DNA of 64,000 nt from JAJDAH01 sp964487605 (GTDB lineage Bacteria > Myxococcota_A > Polyangia > Polyangiales > Polyangiaceae): positions 1 through 64,000 of the forward strand of contig CAZARU010000016.1 of the NCBI GenBank assembly GCA_964487605.1, read 5' to 3'. Below, in pieces: positions 1 through 8,107 of this stretch (positions are counted from its first letter, which is position 1; every line of letters starts with the position of its first letter). The position numbers were made by a program, and so were the translations under genes. The notes under the pieces were generated by a model. That model searched no databases. It was not told the origin of the DNA and saw only the letters and a program-made list of their open reading frames with translations.

Positions 1-387
1 GGCTCGGCTGCCGGCGGGGCGAGCGGCGCGGGCGGTGTGCCAAGCGGCGCGGGCGGCGCGCCGCCTAGCGGGGGCAGCGGCGGATTTCCGCCGGCCGCCG
101 GCGCGGGAGGAACGGCCGGCTCCGGCGCCCCGTTCGGCGGCGCCGGCGGAACGGCCGGGTGCGCGTGGCCGCTCCCGTGCGGGACCGGCGGAGCTGCTGG
201 CAGCGCGGGCACGGGGCTGCCCGGCTTCACTCCGGATGCGACGAACCCGCCGGAGTGCCCCGCCGAAGCGCCGGCCAACCCCTTCGGCGACTGCCTGGGC
301 AAGCCGGTCTACCTGAGCTGCAAGTACACCGACGGCGCCCGCACGTACGGTTGCATCTGCGACTGGTACCACTGGATCTGCCTCTGA
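1..387 (+). CDS. C-terminal part of a Gly-rich exported protein (5' end outside window)
   Basis: The frame is open from the first base and ends with TGA at 385-387, so only the last 128 residues are visible. About the first 75 residues are a Gly/Ala/Ser/Pro linker like those of lipoproteins throughout the window. The last 45 residues are a compact Cys-rich tail (spaced Cys, a C-x-C pair, two Trp) ending in Cys-Leu. I read this as a disulfide-bonded extracytoplasmic domain, but do not recognise the family. The first GTG in the frame (37) is inside the linker and is not taken as the start. No terminator is visible in the 6 nt before the convergent neighbour. Confidence 0.75.
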   Translation, partial: GSAAGGASGAGGVPSGAGGAPPSGGSGGFPPAAGAGGTAGSGAPFGGAGGTAGCAWPLPCGTGGAAGSAGTGLPGFTPDATNPPECPAEAPANPFGDCLGKPVYLSCKYTDGARTYGCICDWYHWICL

Positions 388-393
388 CGCTCC

Positions 394-1965
394 TCACGGG
401 GTGATCGCACGCAGCACCGCCAGCGCCGTCGCATCGTTCGGGTGGTGGCGCAGCGCCACGTCGATCCAGTGCTGTGCTCGCTCGCGGTGACCCTGGCGGT
501 GGTGGAGCAACGCGAGGTTCACCGCCGCTTCGAGGTAGTCCGGACGAGCCGCGAGCGCGGCCTCGAGTGACCGCTGCGCGCCCGCCAGATCGCCGCGGCG
601 TTCGCGCGCGCCGGCCACCAGGTAGTCGAGCTCCGCGTCGTAGCGCACGGACTCCACCGGCACGCGCAGGGGCCAGACCGCGAGGGCGAGGGCGAGCGTG
701 GCGGCCAGACCCTGCCGCGGCGTCGCGTGGCGAAGGAGCCCGTCCACGCCGACGGCCGCGAAGATGGCGACGAGCGGCACGAGCGGAACGCGGTAACGAC
801 CCGTCACGAAGAACACGAGCGGCCCCGCCGCGAGCGCGAGCAGCGCCAGCGACAGGAATCGGAGCAACCCCGGATCGGCGCGGCGGCCGAGACCCTGCGC
901 CGGCTCGATCCACGCCCGCACCAGGCCGGCGGCCGCGAGGGGAAACAGCACGATCCACGGGAACCCCACCGAGCCGACGCGCCAGACCAGGGCCTCGAGC
1001 ACGGGCGACTGGTGCCGCGCGACGTACAGGCTCTCGTTCCGGGGGATCTCCGGCGAGGCCGCGAGCTGCCGCGCCTTCTCGAGGACACCGAGAGCGCAGC
1101 GCACGGGCGACTCGACGCAGAACGCCCGCGCCTTCGCCGCGAAGTACTCGTCGTACTCGCGCGCGCCCCGGACGCGCCCCACGCGCACCGGCTCGTCGGC
1201 GAGGTGCTCCCAGCCCGCGCCGGGACGCACGGCGACGGTGGCGTTCATGTCGGGGTTGTTGCCGATGAACAGGTTGATGCCGCCGCTCGTCGCGACGACC
1301 AGGCCGCCGCCGGTGCCGTGATTGTGGCGCAGCGCGGGACCCAGCACCGCGACCAGCGACGACGCGGCAACGACCGCGTAGGCGACGCGATCGGCACCGC
1401 GCAGTCGGGTGAAGAGCGCCAGCGGGAGCACCAGCAAGGCGAGCGGGCCGACCGCGAGCGTCGCGAGGCCGATCACCGCGCCGACGGCCCCCGCGCGCAC
1501 CAGCCCGTCACGGAGGCGAGCAGCGAGCCACACGGCGAGCACCGCGAGGAACGTCCCGAGCGACGTCGGGAGCAGATCACCGTCGTAGTAGAGCAGCGGT
1601 CCGTTCAGCGCGACCAACCCGCCCGCGACCCACGACGGCGTGCGCCGCCCCGTCGCTCGAAGCGCGAGGGAGTACGTGAGCCACGCGGCCGCGCAGCTCA
1701 GCGCCGCGACGACGATGCGGGGGAGCCAGAGCGACGCGCTGACCCGCAGGGCTGCGGAGAGCAGCCAGGGATGGAGCGGCGGCTGCCAGTACGGCTCCGC
1801 GAGCGGGCCGGCGGCGAGCTGCCGCGCCAGCGCCAGGTTGGTGTCCGCGTCGAGGACCGGATCGTCCCAGGCGCCCCCCGAGGCCGTCGCGAAGTACAGC
1901 GCGCGAACGGCCACCGCGACGCCCACGACGGCCAGGCCTGCGCCGGCTTCCCGACCCGATCCCAT
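394..1965 (-). CDS. GT-C (PMT/ArnT-like) membrane glycosyltransferase with C-terminal TPRs
   Basis: A polytopic membrane protein of about 523 residues. Near the N-terminus, an acidic D-x-D element is followed by a Q-P-P-L-H-P stretch, the layout expected of lipid-phosphate-sugar-dependent GT-C glycosyltransferases (family 39/83 style). Many hydrophobic segments follow. The last 75 residues are amphipathic helices resembling two TPRs (alternating Ala/Leu, a D-Y-L-E-A-A motif). It probably transfers a sugar from a polyprenyl carrier at the periplasmic face; the substrate is unknown. ATG at 1965 is preferred over GTG at 1980 because a TAGCGT hexamer sits 5 nt upstream of it and no Shine-Dalgarno is present. 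Confidence 0.8.
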   Translation of the reverse strand: MGSGREAGAGLAVVGVAVAVRALYFATASGGAWDDPVLDADTNLALARQLAAGPLAEPYWQPPLHPWLLSAALRVSASLWLPRIVVAALSCAAAWLTYSLALRATGRRTPSWVAGGLVALNGPLLYYDGDLLPTSLGTFLAVLAVWLAARLRDGLVRAGAVGAVIGLATLAVGPLALLVLPLALFTRLRGADRVAYAVVAASSLVAVLGPALRHNHGTGGGLVVATSGGINLFIGNNPDMNATVAVRPGAGWEHLADEPVRVGRVRGAREYDEYFAAKARAFCVESPVRCALGVLEKARQLAASPEIPRNESLYVARHQSPVLEALVWRVGSVGFPWIVLFPLAAAGLVRAWIEPAQGLGRRADPGLLRFLSLALLALAAGPLVFFVTGRYRVPLVPLVAIFAAVGVDGLLRHATPRQGLAATLALALAVWPLRVPVESVRYDAELDYLVAGARERRGDLAGAQRSLEAALAARPDYLEAAVNLALLHHRQGHRERAQHWIDVALRHHPNDATALAVLRAITP

Positions 1966-1970
1966 TGCCG

Positions 1971-1976
1971 ACGCTA
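1971..1976 (-). promoter_or_regulatory. Putative -10 element (TAGCGT) for a leaderless start at 1965
   Basis: Read on the minus strand the hexamer is TAGCGT, ending 5 nt before the ATG at 1965. It belongs to a recurring TAnnnT-to-start arrangement in this window. Confidence 0.4.
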
Positions 1977-2059
1977 TCACCGCGCGATCGCCGTCCGGAA
2001 GCGGGTCCGGGCGACGGATGAAGACACGTGCTTCGCTTTCTCCGGTGGCGTGCCGCGGC

Positions 2060-2065
2060 TAACCT
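2060..2065 (+). promoter_or_regulatory. Putative -10 element (TAACCT) 7 nt before start codon
   Basis: TAACCT ends 7 nt before the ATG at 2073 and there is no Shine-Dalgarno between them. This is the geometry of a leaderless transcript. No convincing -35 is seen. Confidence 0.45.
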
Positions 2066-2072
2066 CCGCTTC

Positions 2073-3350
2073 ATGCAACCTTCATGGAAGCCACGCGCCG
2101 CCAGCGCGCTCCTCGTGGGGCTGGTCGCGCTCGGCTGCGGCAGCGAGTCGGACTCGGACGAGGGAGACCCCGCAGGCAACCAGGACGGCGGCGCCGCGGG
2201 GTCCGGCGGCCGTCCGTTCGTGGATCCGGGGACCGCCGAGTGGGACCCCGTACCCCGGGATCAGGTCGCCGAGGTCTGCCGCCTCGATCCGGACCTGCTC
2301 GATCAGATCGACGCCACCCTGAACCTGCAGTGGGGAATCGTCCGGTACGGTCGGCTGTGTCACGAGCACTACCCCGGGGGCGAGGCCGACGTGACCCGCC
2401 CGCAGGAGAACTTCAGCGCGACCAAGACGCTCGGCGCGACCGTCGTCGGAATCGCGGCCCACCAGACGCGAGACCTCGAACGCACCGGGCGCAAGACCGG
2501 ACCGCTCTCCGATCTCGACCGCGTGGATCACTGGCTCGACTCTTTCACGTTCAACCCCGAGGCGCACGTCGCGCACGTGCTCGGCATGGTCGCCTACAAC
2601 CCGAGCCTCGGGTGGGGCGAGAAGACGTTCACGTACGACGCCAGCGGCAACCGCGAGATCAATCGCCTGAGCGACGTGGTCACGACCGCCATCGCTCAGG
2701 ACCCGGCCCGGCTCGGCGCGAACATCGAGGAGTTCACGCAGCGGTTCCTCTTCCAGCCCGTGGGGATGACGCGCTCGACGTGGACGGGAGGCGACCCCAA
2801 TCGGAAGGTCTTCGGCACTTCGTGGGCCAGTCCCCTGCGCGACATGATGCGGCTGGGCCTGCTCTTGCTGAACGACGGCCAGTGGAACGGCGAAACCGTG
2901 CTGTCCGCCGACTGGGTCTACCGCATGACGCATCCCTCGTTCGAGGACGCGCAGAAGGACTACGGCTACCTGACGTGGCTCGCGGGGAAGAACCAGTTCG
3001 AGGCCTGCTTCCCTCGCTCCATCCACGCCGAGTATCCGCACGGCATGTCCCAGGCCACGGACTGCAACGGCCCTGGCACCTCGTTCGACTGCAGCCAGCA
3101 GTACGACGTGGGCATGTGGAACGCGAACGGCGCGAACGGGCAGCTCATCATCGGCCTCGAGGCGCTGGACATGGTCATCGTGATCAAGAACTTTGGCCAG
3201 TACATGAACATCGGTCTGCTGGCGGCCCCGGCACAGCTCTGGCCGATCGTGGCCCCGGCCGTCGTCGCGCTGGATCCGGTGTATCAGGGCGACGTCGAGG
3301 CGTTCTGCCGGGACTTCGACGCAAACCGCTACGCGCCGGACCTGCACTGA
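2073..3350 (+). CDS. Serine beta-lactamase-like (class C fold) lipoprotein hydrolase
   Basis: 425 residues starting with a lipoprotein signal whose lipobox Cys is at 22, then a short Asp/Glu/Gly linker. S-A-T-K at 115-118 fits the S-x-x-K nucleophile motif of beta-lactamase/DD-peptidase-fold esterases. A Y-D-A segment further on occupies the place of the usual Y-x-N, and an F-Q-P-V-G-M-T-R-S segment resembles the lid-like P-L-G-M-x-x-T of that family. The C-terminal third has several Cys. It is probably an envelope-anchored serine hydrolase; a substrate cannot be assigned. The track-style earlier start at 2028 lies upstream of the -10-like element and would bury the signal peptide, so ATG 2073 is chosen. 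Confidence 0.8.
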   Translation: MQPSWKPRAASALLVGLVALGCGSESDSDEGDPAGNQDGGAAGSGGRPFVDPGTAEWDPVPRDQVAEVCRLDPDLLDQIDATLNLQWGIVRYGRLCHEHYPGGEADVTRPQENFSATKTLGATVVGIAAHQTRDLERTGRKTGPLSDLDRVDHWLDSFTFNPEAHVAHVLGMVAYNPSLGWGEKTFTYDASGNREINRLSDVVTTAIAQDPARLGANIEEFTQRFLFQPVGMTRSTWTGGDPNRKVFGTSWASPLRDMMRLGLLLLNDGQWNGETVLSADWVYRMTHPSFEDAQKDYGYLTWLAGKNQFEACFPRSIHAEYPHGMSQATDCNGPGTSFDCSQQYDVGMWNANGANGQLIIGLEALDMVIVIKNFGQYMNIGLLAAPAQLWPIVAPAVVALDPVYQGDVEAFCRDFDANRYAPDLH

Positions 3351-3379
3351 GGCGCCGAGCGCACGCCGGAGTTCGCCGA

Positions 3380-4261
3380 TCAGAACGTCCCGGTGTGCCC
3401 GAGGACGACCGGCGGACGCTCCAGCGCCGCGGCGCTCGCCGAGGTGGTCTCCCCGGGGCGCCGCGAGCGGTAGTGCAAGAGGCTCGGCACCACGAAGCCC
3501 GACAGCGCGCCGATGAACGCGCCGCCCAGGACGTCGCTGGTCCAGTGACGATCCGCGGCCACGCGCAGCACCGACACGGTGGACGCGAGCCCCACGGCGC
3601 CGATGCACGCCGTGGCGTCGAGCGCGCCGCTCCCGTAGAGCGGCAGGTGCCTGTGGGACACGCACACGAGGCCGGCGGCCGTGAAGGCCAGCGCGGCGTG
3701 ACCGCTGGGGTAGGAATGCCGGCGGTTCGCGTCGTCGCAGGTCGCCCGCGTGTCGCCCGGCGCACAGTCGTCGGACGGCCGGCGTCGGCCGACCGCGACC
3801 TTCGTCGCGTTCACCAGGGCCCACGAGATCGCGTACGACTCGAGCGCCACGAGGCTGGTCTGCGCGAACACGTCCGTCGAAGCGTGGGCGACGCCCGCGA
3901 CGACGACGCCGTCGAGCGCGATCGGCCAGGCCAAGAGCGAGTAGAGCATCGTGTCGCTCACGTTCCTCGCGGCCTCTCGGTCGGCCTCGTCGTCGAGGCG
4001 GAGCGCTCGCCGAGCCGCGTCGTCGAAGAGGACCGGGCCGCTCGCCGACCCGAGGGGCTCGGGAGCCGCCCGTTCGAGCACGAGCGCGCCCGCCAGGAGC
4101 AGCTCGGTGGCGACGATCTCGGCCGCGCTCACGCGCGGCCAGTCCTCGTGCCACCGGACCGCGTCGGCGTTCTGGGCGCCGGCGATTCCCGGCACCAGCG
4201 AGAACGCCCCCCCCAGGACCCTCGCCACGACGGCGCGACGCGAGGAGAACGGCGGTGACAA
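3380..4261 (-). CDS. PAP2-superfamily phosphatase
   Basis: 293 residues with all three acid-phosphatase motifs: K154-x6-R161-P162, P-S-G-H at 185-188, and R233-x5-H239-x3-D243. The two His are the expected general acid and phosphohistidine nucleophile. Several hydrophobic segments suggest a membrane protein dephosphorylating a lipid phosphate such as undecaprenyl pyrophosphate or phosphatidic acid. The N-terminus has an Arg pair and a hydrophobic stretch ending in Ala-Gln, which could be a signal sequence. The start codon at 4261 is TTG; a GTG at 4228 is an alternative. It converges with the beta-lactamase-like gene, 29 nt away. Confidence 0.88.
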   Translation of the reverse strand: MSPPFSSRRAVVARVLGGAFSLVPGIAGAQNADAVRWHEDWPRVSAAEIVATELLLAGALVLERAAPEPLGSASGPVLFDDAARRALRLDDEADREAARNVSDTMLYSLLAWPIALDGVVVAGVAHASTDVFAQTSLVALESYAISWALVNATKVAVGRRRPSDDCAPGDTRATCDDANRRHSYPSGHAALAFTAAGLVCVSHRHLPLYGSGALDATACIGAVGLASTVSVLRVAADRHWTSDVLGGAFIGALSGFVVPSLLHYRSRRPGETTSASAAALERPPVVLGHTGTF

Positions 4262-4328
4262 GGTGAACCCGCGGCGATCTTGAACCGCGTCGCGCGGGGG
4301 TGGTCAAGCTCGAAGCGAGCGCGACGCG

Positions 4329-5102
4329 CTACCAGTTGACGCCGACGGTGACGCCGGTGCGGTGGTTCTTGTCGACGTCCGGGATGAAGAACGCATGCAC
4401 GGGAACGTAGAATCCGCCCACTTCCGGCGTCCATCCCGCGGCCAGGATCATGTGCGCGGCCTTCTGCTCCTCCAGCGTGAAGTTGGCGCCCACACCGAGC
4501 TGGAACGACTGATCGAGCTCGAACCCCACCAGGGCGTTCGCGCTCGGGAAGAAGCGGCTCTGCTCGAGACCAGAAGCGATCACGTTTCCGACCAGGATGA
4601 CGTTGAGCCAGTCCTTGCCCACGAGCCGCGCCATCAGCTCGTAGCCGATGAGGAACTGATGCGGCGTCCGGAGATCGTACTTCTCCTCGAGGCTGCAGTT
4701 CGGACACGACGCATCGTTCGGGGACTGCGTCGGGTGCTCGGAGTTCATCACGTACAGGTAACCCATCCGGAAGCCGTGCAGGATGCGGCGGGCGCGGATG
4801 TCCCTGGGAGCGTCGTCTCCTGCTCGGGGCCCGCCTGGAGCCTGGCCGTCGTACTGTGGCGGCACGGGAGCCGGCTGTGCGAAGCCGTGCAGATTCGCCG
4901 GCGGCGCGTCGGGTCGTGCCGCGGCGCCGATCGGGGACAGCGATTCCACGGTCGCGCCGGCAGCTACGGGAGCGACCGCCGCCTCGTCGTGGCCTGGCTC
5001 GACGAAGGGTTCGCCCAGGTTCGGATCGTCCTGCGCAAGCGCGCTCCGGCAGAGAAGGGAGCACGCGGCGGTGAGCACGAGAGGTGCGAGCGAATGACGC
5101 AT
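4329..5102 (-). CDS. Exported outer-membrane-like protein, unknown function
   Basis: 257 residues. ATG at 5102 is preceded by a GGAGG-type ribosome binding site and opens a clean signal peptide ending in A-L-A-Q. A longer open frame reaches 5432, but that extension is Arg-rich and looks non-coding. After an acidic, Pro-rich segment of about 90 residues the protein alternates polar and hydrophobic residues in short strands and ends in Asn-Trp. A terminal aromatic is typical of outer-membrane beta-barrels. A C-x-x-C pair lies near the middle. I do not recognise a specific family; a small OmpA-like or opacity-type barrel is my inference. Confidence 0.75.
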   Translation of the reverse strand: MRHSLAPLVLTAACSLLCRSALAQDDPNLGEPFVEPGHDEAAVAPVAAGATVESLSPIGAAARPDAPPANLHGFAQPAPVPPQYDGQAPGGPRAGDDAPRDIRARRILHGFRMGYLYVMNSEHPTQSPNDASCPNCSLEEKYDLRTPHQFLIGYELMARLVGKDWLNVILVGNVIASGLEQSRFFPSANALVGFELDQSFQLGVGANFTLEEQKAAHMILAAGWTPEVGGFYVPVHAFFIPDVDKNHRTGVTVGVNW

Positions 5103-5544
5103 GAGGGCCTCCACGAGAGCCGCATGGAACGGCTCCGTCTTTCGGGCGGATCGATCCGTGGAACCCGACACGCCGCCCGCGCGCCTGGACCGCCCGCCAC
5201 GGCACGAGCGCCGAGCGGGATCGTCGAGGGGAGCAGCAACGCGCATGCCAGGTGGTTGAACCAATCGCGAGGGACCGTCGCGGGGGCCCGGTTCCGCCAC
5301 GCGAAGTCGCCGGAAATCCGAGATTCCCGGCGCTTGGACGCGCGGGTCGCGTGCTTCCCGGCGAGCGCAGCTCGCCGTCGCCGTGCGAACCGGCCTTTGC
5401 GCGCGGCGCGTAAATCGCGCGGCGGCGTGCACGCACGACTCCCGTCGTGTGCGGTCCGTTCACAGGGAGGAGACGGCGCCCGCGGAGCGATCGGTTCGAG
5501 GACGGGACACGGGCGAGGCCGCGCGGTAAATCGCACGGACGTTC
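5103..5544 (+). other. Intergenic region between divergent genes
   Basis: 442 nt between the minus-strand exported protein and the S4-domain gene. Frames crossing it are Arg/Pro/Ala-rich shadows. I see no RNA gene, repeat or strong operator. A TAAATC tract near 5527 is the most AT-rich point before the downstream start but is not well placed as a -10. Confidence 0.4.
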
Positions 5545-5901
5545 ATGAGCGCGGTGCGAATCGATCGCTGGCTGTGCGCGACCCGGATCTTCAAGAGTCG
5601 AACTCTCGCGCAGGCAGCCTGCGAGGGCGGCCACGTGCGAGTCAACGGAAGCGCCGCGAAGCCGAGCCACGCCGTCGAGGTGGGCGACCACGTCGAGGCG
5701 ATGGCGCCGCGCGGTCCCGTCGTCGTGATCGTCACCGTGCTCGAGGTGAAACGACAATCACCGGCGCGCGCGCGCGAGCTGTACGAGGATCATTCGCCAC
5801 CGCCGCCGCCGCGCGAGGAGCGCTTCGCCGTGCGAGCGCGGGGCTCGGCACGGCCGACCAAGAGAGACCGCCGCGCGCTGGCGCGACTGCGGAACCGATG
5901 A
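5545..5901 (+). CDS. hslR: S4-domain RNA-binding protein, Hsp15 (HslR) family
   Basis: 118 residues. The N-terminal half (about 4-50) is an S4 domain: I-D-x-W-L-C-A-T-R-I-F-K-S-R-T-L-A is followed by G-G-H-V-R-V-N-G and a V-x-V-G-D turn. The C-terminal 50 residues are Pro- and Arg/Lys-rich, as in Hsp15, which binds 50S subunits carrying stalled nascent chains and helps recycle them. Its length is close to the usual 115-135. The ATG is at an apparent start with no in-frame upstream alternative. Cytoplasmic and monocistronic, it converges on the next gene across a hairpin. Confidence 0.88.
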   Translation: MSAVRIDRWLCATRIFKSRTLAQAACEGGHVRVNGSAAKPSHAVEVGDHVEAMAPRGPVVVIVTVLEVKRQSPARARELYEDHSPPPPPREERFAVRARGSARPTKRDRRALARLRNR

Positions 5902-5917
5902 GACGAACGTGCGAACC

Positions 5918-5936
5918 TGGGCGATTCGCTCGCCCA
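5918..5936. terminator. GC-rich hairpin between convergent genes
   Basis: A 7-bp perfect stem (TGGGCGA / TCGCCCA) with a 5-nt loop, lying between the stops at 5901 (plus) and 5946 (minus). No T-tract follows. It is a plausible bidirectional terminator. Confidence 0.45.
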
Positions 5937-5945
5937 CGGCCGCCG

Positions 5946-7454
5946 CTAGGGCGTGTAGCGCTCCCCGACCAGTCCCGCAGGCGCGGAGCCGCCCCCGGCC
6001 CCGGGCTGGCCGGCCACGAGGGCCGAGCGATCGTCCAGCACCGACGCGCCCTCGAGGCTCACGACGGCGTACGACGGACCGCCGGCACCGCCCCCTCCCC
6101 TTCCGCCGTTCCCACCCTTGCCGCCGGGTCCGCCCGCGGCGCCGCCCGCCAGCGAGCGGCCCGTCTGGTTGCAGCCGTCGTTGACGCAGTTGACGCCCGG
6201 GCTTCCGACGACACAGTCCTCGGGACACCACTCGTCACCGCCGGCGCGTGACGACGCACCGTCCATGCCACCGCCGCCCGCGCGACCGGCACTCCCGTTG
6301 CCCCCGTTGCCCGCGGTGACGACGACGTACGAGAGACTGACGATCACGTTGGCGCCCACGGCGAGCACTCCGATCGAGGCGCCGCCACCACGGCCAGCGG
6401 CGCCGCCATGACCACCGCTTCCTCCGCAACCGCACTGGCCGTGGCCTCCGCTCTTCGGCGACCGATTGCCGTTCGTCCCGCAGGGAGGGCTGGTGCACGT
6501 GCAGCCGCCTGGAAAGCAGCTCCCGGTTTCGCCGGGCTGACCCTGGGTGCCGTTGCTTCCCGCCGCTCCAGGCATCCCAGGTGTCCCGCTCGCAGGGACG
6601 TAGCCCACGGCGTCGAAGGTGCCGAGCGGCGCGTCCTCGCCGTCCCCCGAGTCCGATCCCACCGTGCCGTTCCCACACCCCGTCGCGAGGTTCGTGCAGG
6701 CCGCCGCTTGCCCCGGCGCGTCGAGCGTTGCGTCGCCTCCGTCACCCCCCGATCCGACCTGCACCGCGACGTCCTCGAGCGAGAAGGGCGTGTCGGGGCC
6801 CGTCACGACCACACCGTAGAGACTCTCCCCTTCGCTGTCCGACGACGACACGCCGCGCGACTTCGTGGCGACGGACAGCGTCTTCAACCCGCTGCGCCTG
6901 GAGAGCTGCGAGACGTGGACACCGACCGCCTCGGGCGACGCGATGAGCGTCCGTGACCGAGCGCCGCTCGAGCAGTCACGCTCCCAGCTCGCGCCGGTGC
7001 GCTTCCAGCCGCCTTCGACCTGAACGTCCTCGTGCGTGGACTCGAACCGCACGTGCTCGGCGTACGTCCCCTGGGCCAGGTAGATCCTGGTCCGGCTCGT
7101 GGCGACCGCGACGTCGAGTCCACGGGCGATGGTGGCGACCGGGAGCGACGAGGATCCGTCACCGGCGGTGTCGGAGCCGTCCGGCGCGACGAAGACGCCA
7201 GGTCCCGGGAGCTCCCCCGGATCACAGGGTGGAGCGCCGACGTCCACGGGCGCGTCGGAGGCGCCGCTGGCGGCACTGCCACCGGAACCCGAGCTCCCCG
7301 CCGCCGACGACCCTGCCGATCCGTCGGCACCCCCGGACCCGGCGTCGGGATTCGACGCAACGCCCTTGGTCGTGGTCGAGCATGCGAGCCCGGCAAGCAG
7401 CAGGGTGGCCGCAGCGACGGCAGTCCGAGCGGGCAACACGGAAGGAACGATCAT
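5946..7454 (-). CDS. Lipoprotein with right-handed beta-helix-like (DUF1565-type) region and Gly-rich body
   Basis: 502 residues. ATG at 7454 gives a lipoprotein signal with lipobox L-A-G-L-A-C (Cys25); the frame upstream of it is Arg/Ser-rich and rejected. After a Gly/Ser linker, residues about 95-160 read like the start of a DUF1565/parallel beta-helix protein (V-F-V-A-P-D-G-S-D, then I-Y-L-A-Q-G-T-Y-A-E-H-V). The rest is strongly Gly-rich with several Cys pairs and valine-rich turns, consistent with a solenoid exposed at the cell surface. It follows the Pro-rich membrane protein by 16 nt, suggesting one transcript. Function unknown. Confidence 0.75.
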   Translation of the reverse strand: MIVPSVLPARTAVAAATLLLAGLACSTTTKGVASNPDAGSGGADGSAGSSAAGSSGSGGSAASGASDAPVDVGAPPCDPGELPGPGVFVAPDGSDTAGDGSSSLPVATIARGLDVAVATSRTRIYLAQGTYAEHVRFESTHEDVQVEGGWKRTGASWERDCSSGARSRTLIASPEAVGVHVSQLSRRSGLKTLSVATKSRGVSSSDSEGESLYGVVVTGPDTPFSLEDVAVQVGSGGDGGDATLDAPGQAAACTNLATGCGNGTVGSDSGDGEDAPLGTFDAVGYVPASGTPGMPGAAGSNGTQGQPGETGSCFPGGCTCTSPPCGTNGNRSPKSGGHGQCGCGGSGGHGGAAGRGGGASIGVLAVGANVIVSLSYVVVTAGNGGNGSAGRAGGGGMDGASSRAGGDEWCPEDCVVGSPGVNCVNDGCNQTGRSLAGGAAGGPGGKGGNGGRGGGGAGGPSYAVVSLEGASVLDDRSALVAGQPGAGGGSAPAGLVGERYTP

Positions 7455-7470
7455 GAACGACCGCGGCGGG

Positions 7471-8052
7471 TCACTCTGCTTCGTCTTCGGCGACGTCGTC
7501 CTGGGGAGGCTGAGGCTGACCAGCGATCTCCTGCGCTCGGCGCGTGATCGAGCGCAGGACGCCGGGACTCGTGACGATGTGGGACGGGACCGCGTGGGGC
7601 TGCGGTGGGGCTTCCGTCTCGGGCTCTTCCTCGCCCTCTTCCTCGACCTCCTGCTCGGCCTCCGGCGCAAGCTGCACCGGCGGTGGGACGGGGATGGCGG
7701 GGGCGTCGGGTGACGGGCCGACGTTGGGGTCGAGGTGTGGCGGCGAGGGCTCGGGCGGCGGCGGCGGGATGACCGGCGACGGCGGGGCTGGGGGCACGGG
7801 AGTCGATCCCTTGAGCATGGCGCCAGTCATGGGCGGCGGCACGGCACGCGCCGGCGCGGCGAGCTCCGGATCGCCCATCGCGGGCTCGTCACCGATGACG
7901 TTGACCGGCTCTTGCGGCGTGTCGGGCTGGCCCGCGTCCGGCATGGCCGCGGCAACGGCGATCTCGGCGACGACGACGTAGAAGAGCGCTCCGCCGGTGA
8001 TGGCGAAGAATGGCGTCCATCTCCACTCGCGGACCTTCGTCACGACACCCAT
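7471..8052 (-). CDS. Pro/Glu-rich single-span membrane protein
   Basis: 193 residues from ATG 8052. A short cytoplasmic N-terminus with W-R-W is followed by one hydrophobic helix (about 15-40), then about 100 residues dominated by Pro, Glu, Ala and Val, with a stretch of seven acidic residues in nine positions. The C-terminal 40 residues (Arg/Gln/Asp-rich) may form a small helical module. The longer frame to 8319 overlaps the dus gene and is rejected. The layout of one membrane anchor plus a Pro-rich spacer recalls TonB-like linkers, but no TonB C-terminal domain is recognisable. A TACACT hexamer lies 18 nt upstream. Function unknown. Confidence 0.6.
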   Translation of the reverse strand: MGVVTKVREWRWTPFFAITGGALFYVVVAEIAVAAAMPDAGQPDTPQEPVNVIGDEPAMGDPELAAPARAVPPPMTGAMLKGSTPVPPAPPSPVIPPPPPEPSPPHLDPNVGPSPDAPAIPVPPPVQLAPEAEQEVEEEGEEEPETEAPPQPHAVPSHIVTSPGVLRSITRRAQEIAGQPQPPQDDVAEDEAE

Positions 8053-8107
8053 CGAGCCCTCGTGCGCGGCAGTGTAGGCGCGGCCGTGCCCGCGCGCCAG
8101 GCGGGCG

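Noticed and set aside
7471..8052. TonB homologue
   Set aside because: One membrane helix and a Pro-rich spacer fit, but the C-terminal TonB domain with its Y-P motif is missing and no ExbB/ExbD genes are near.
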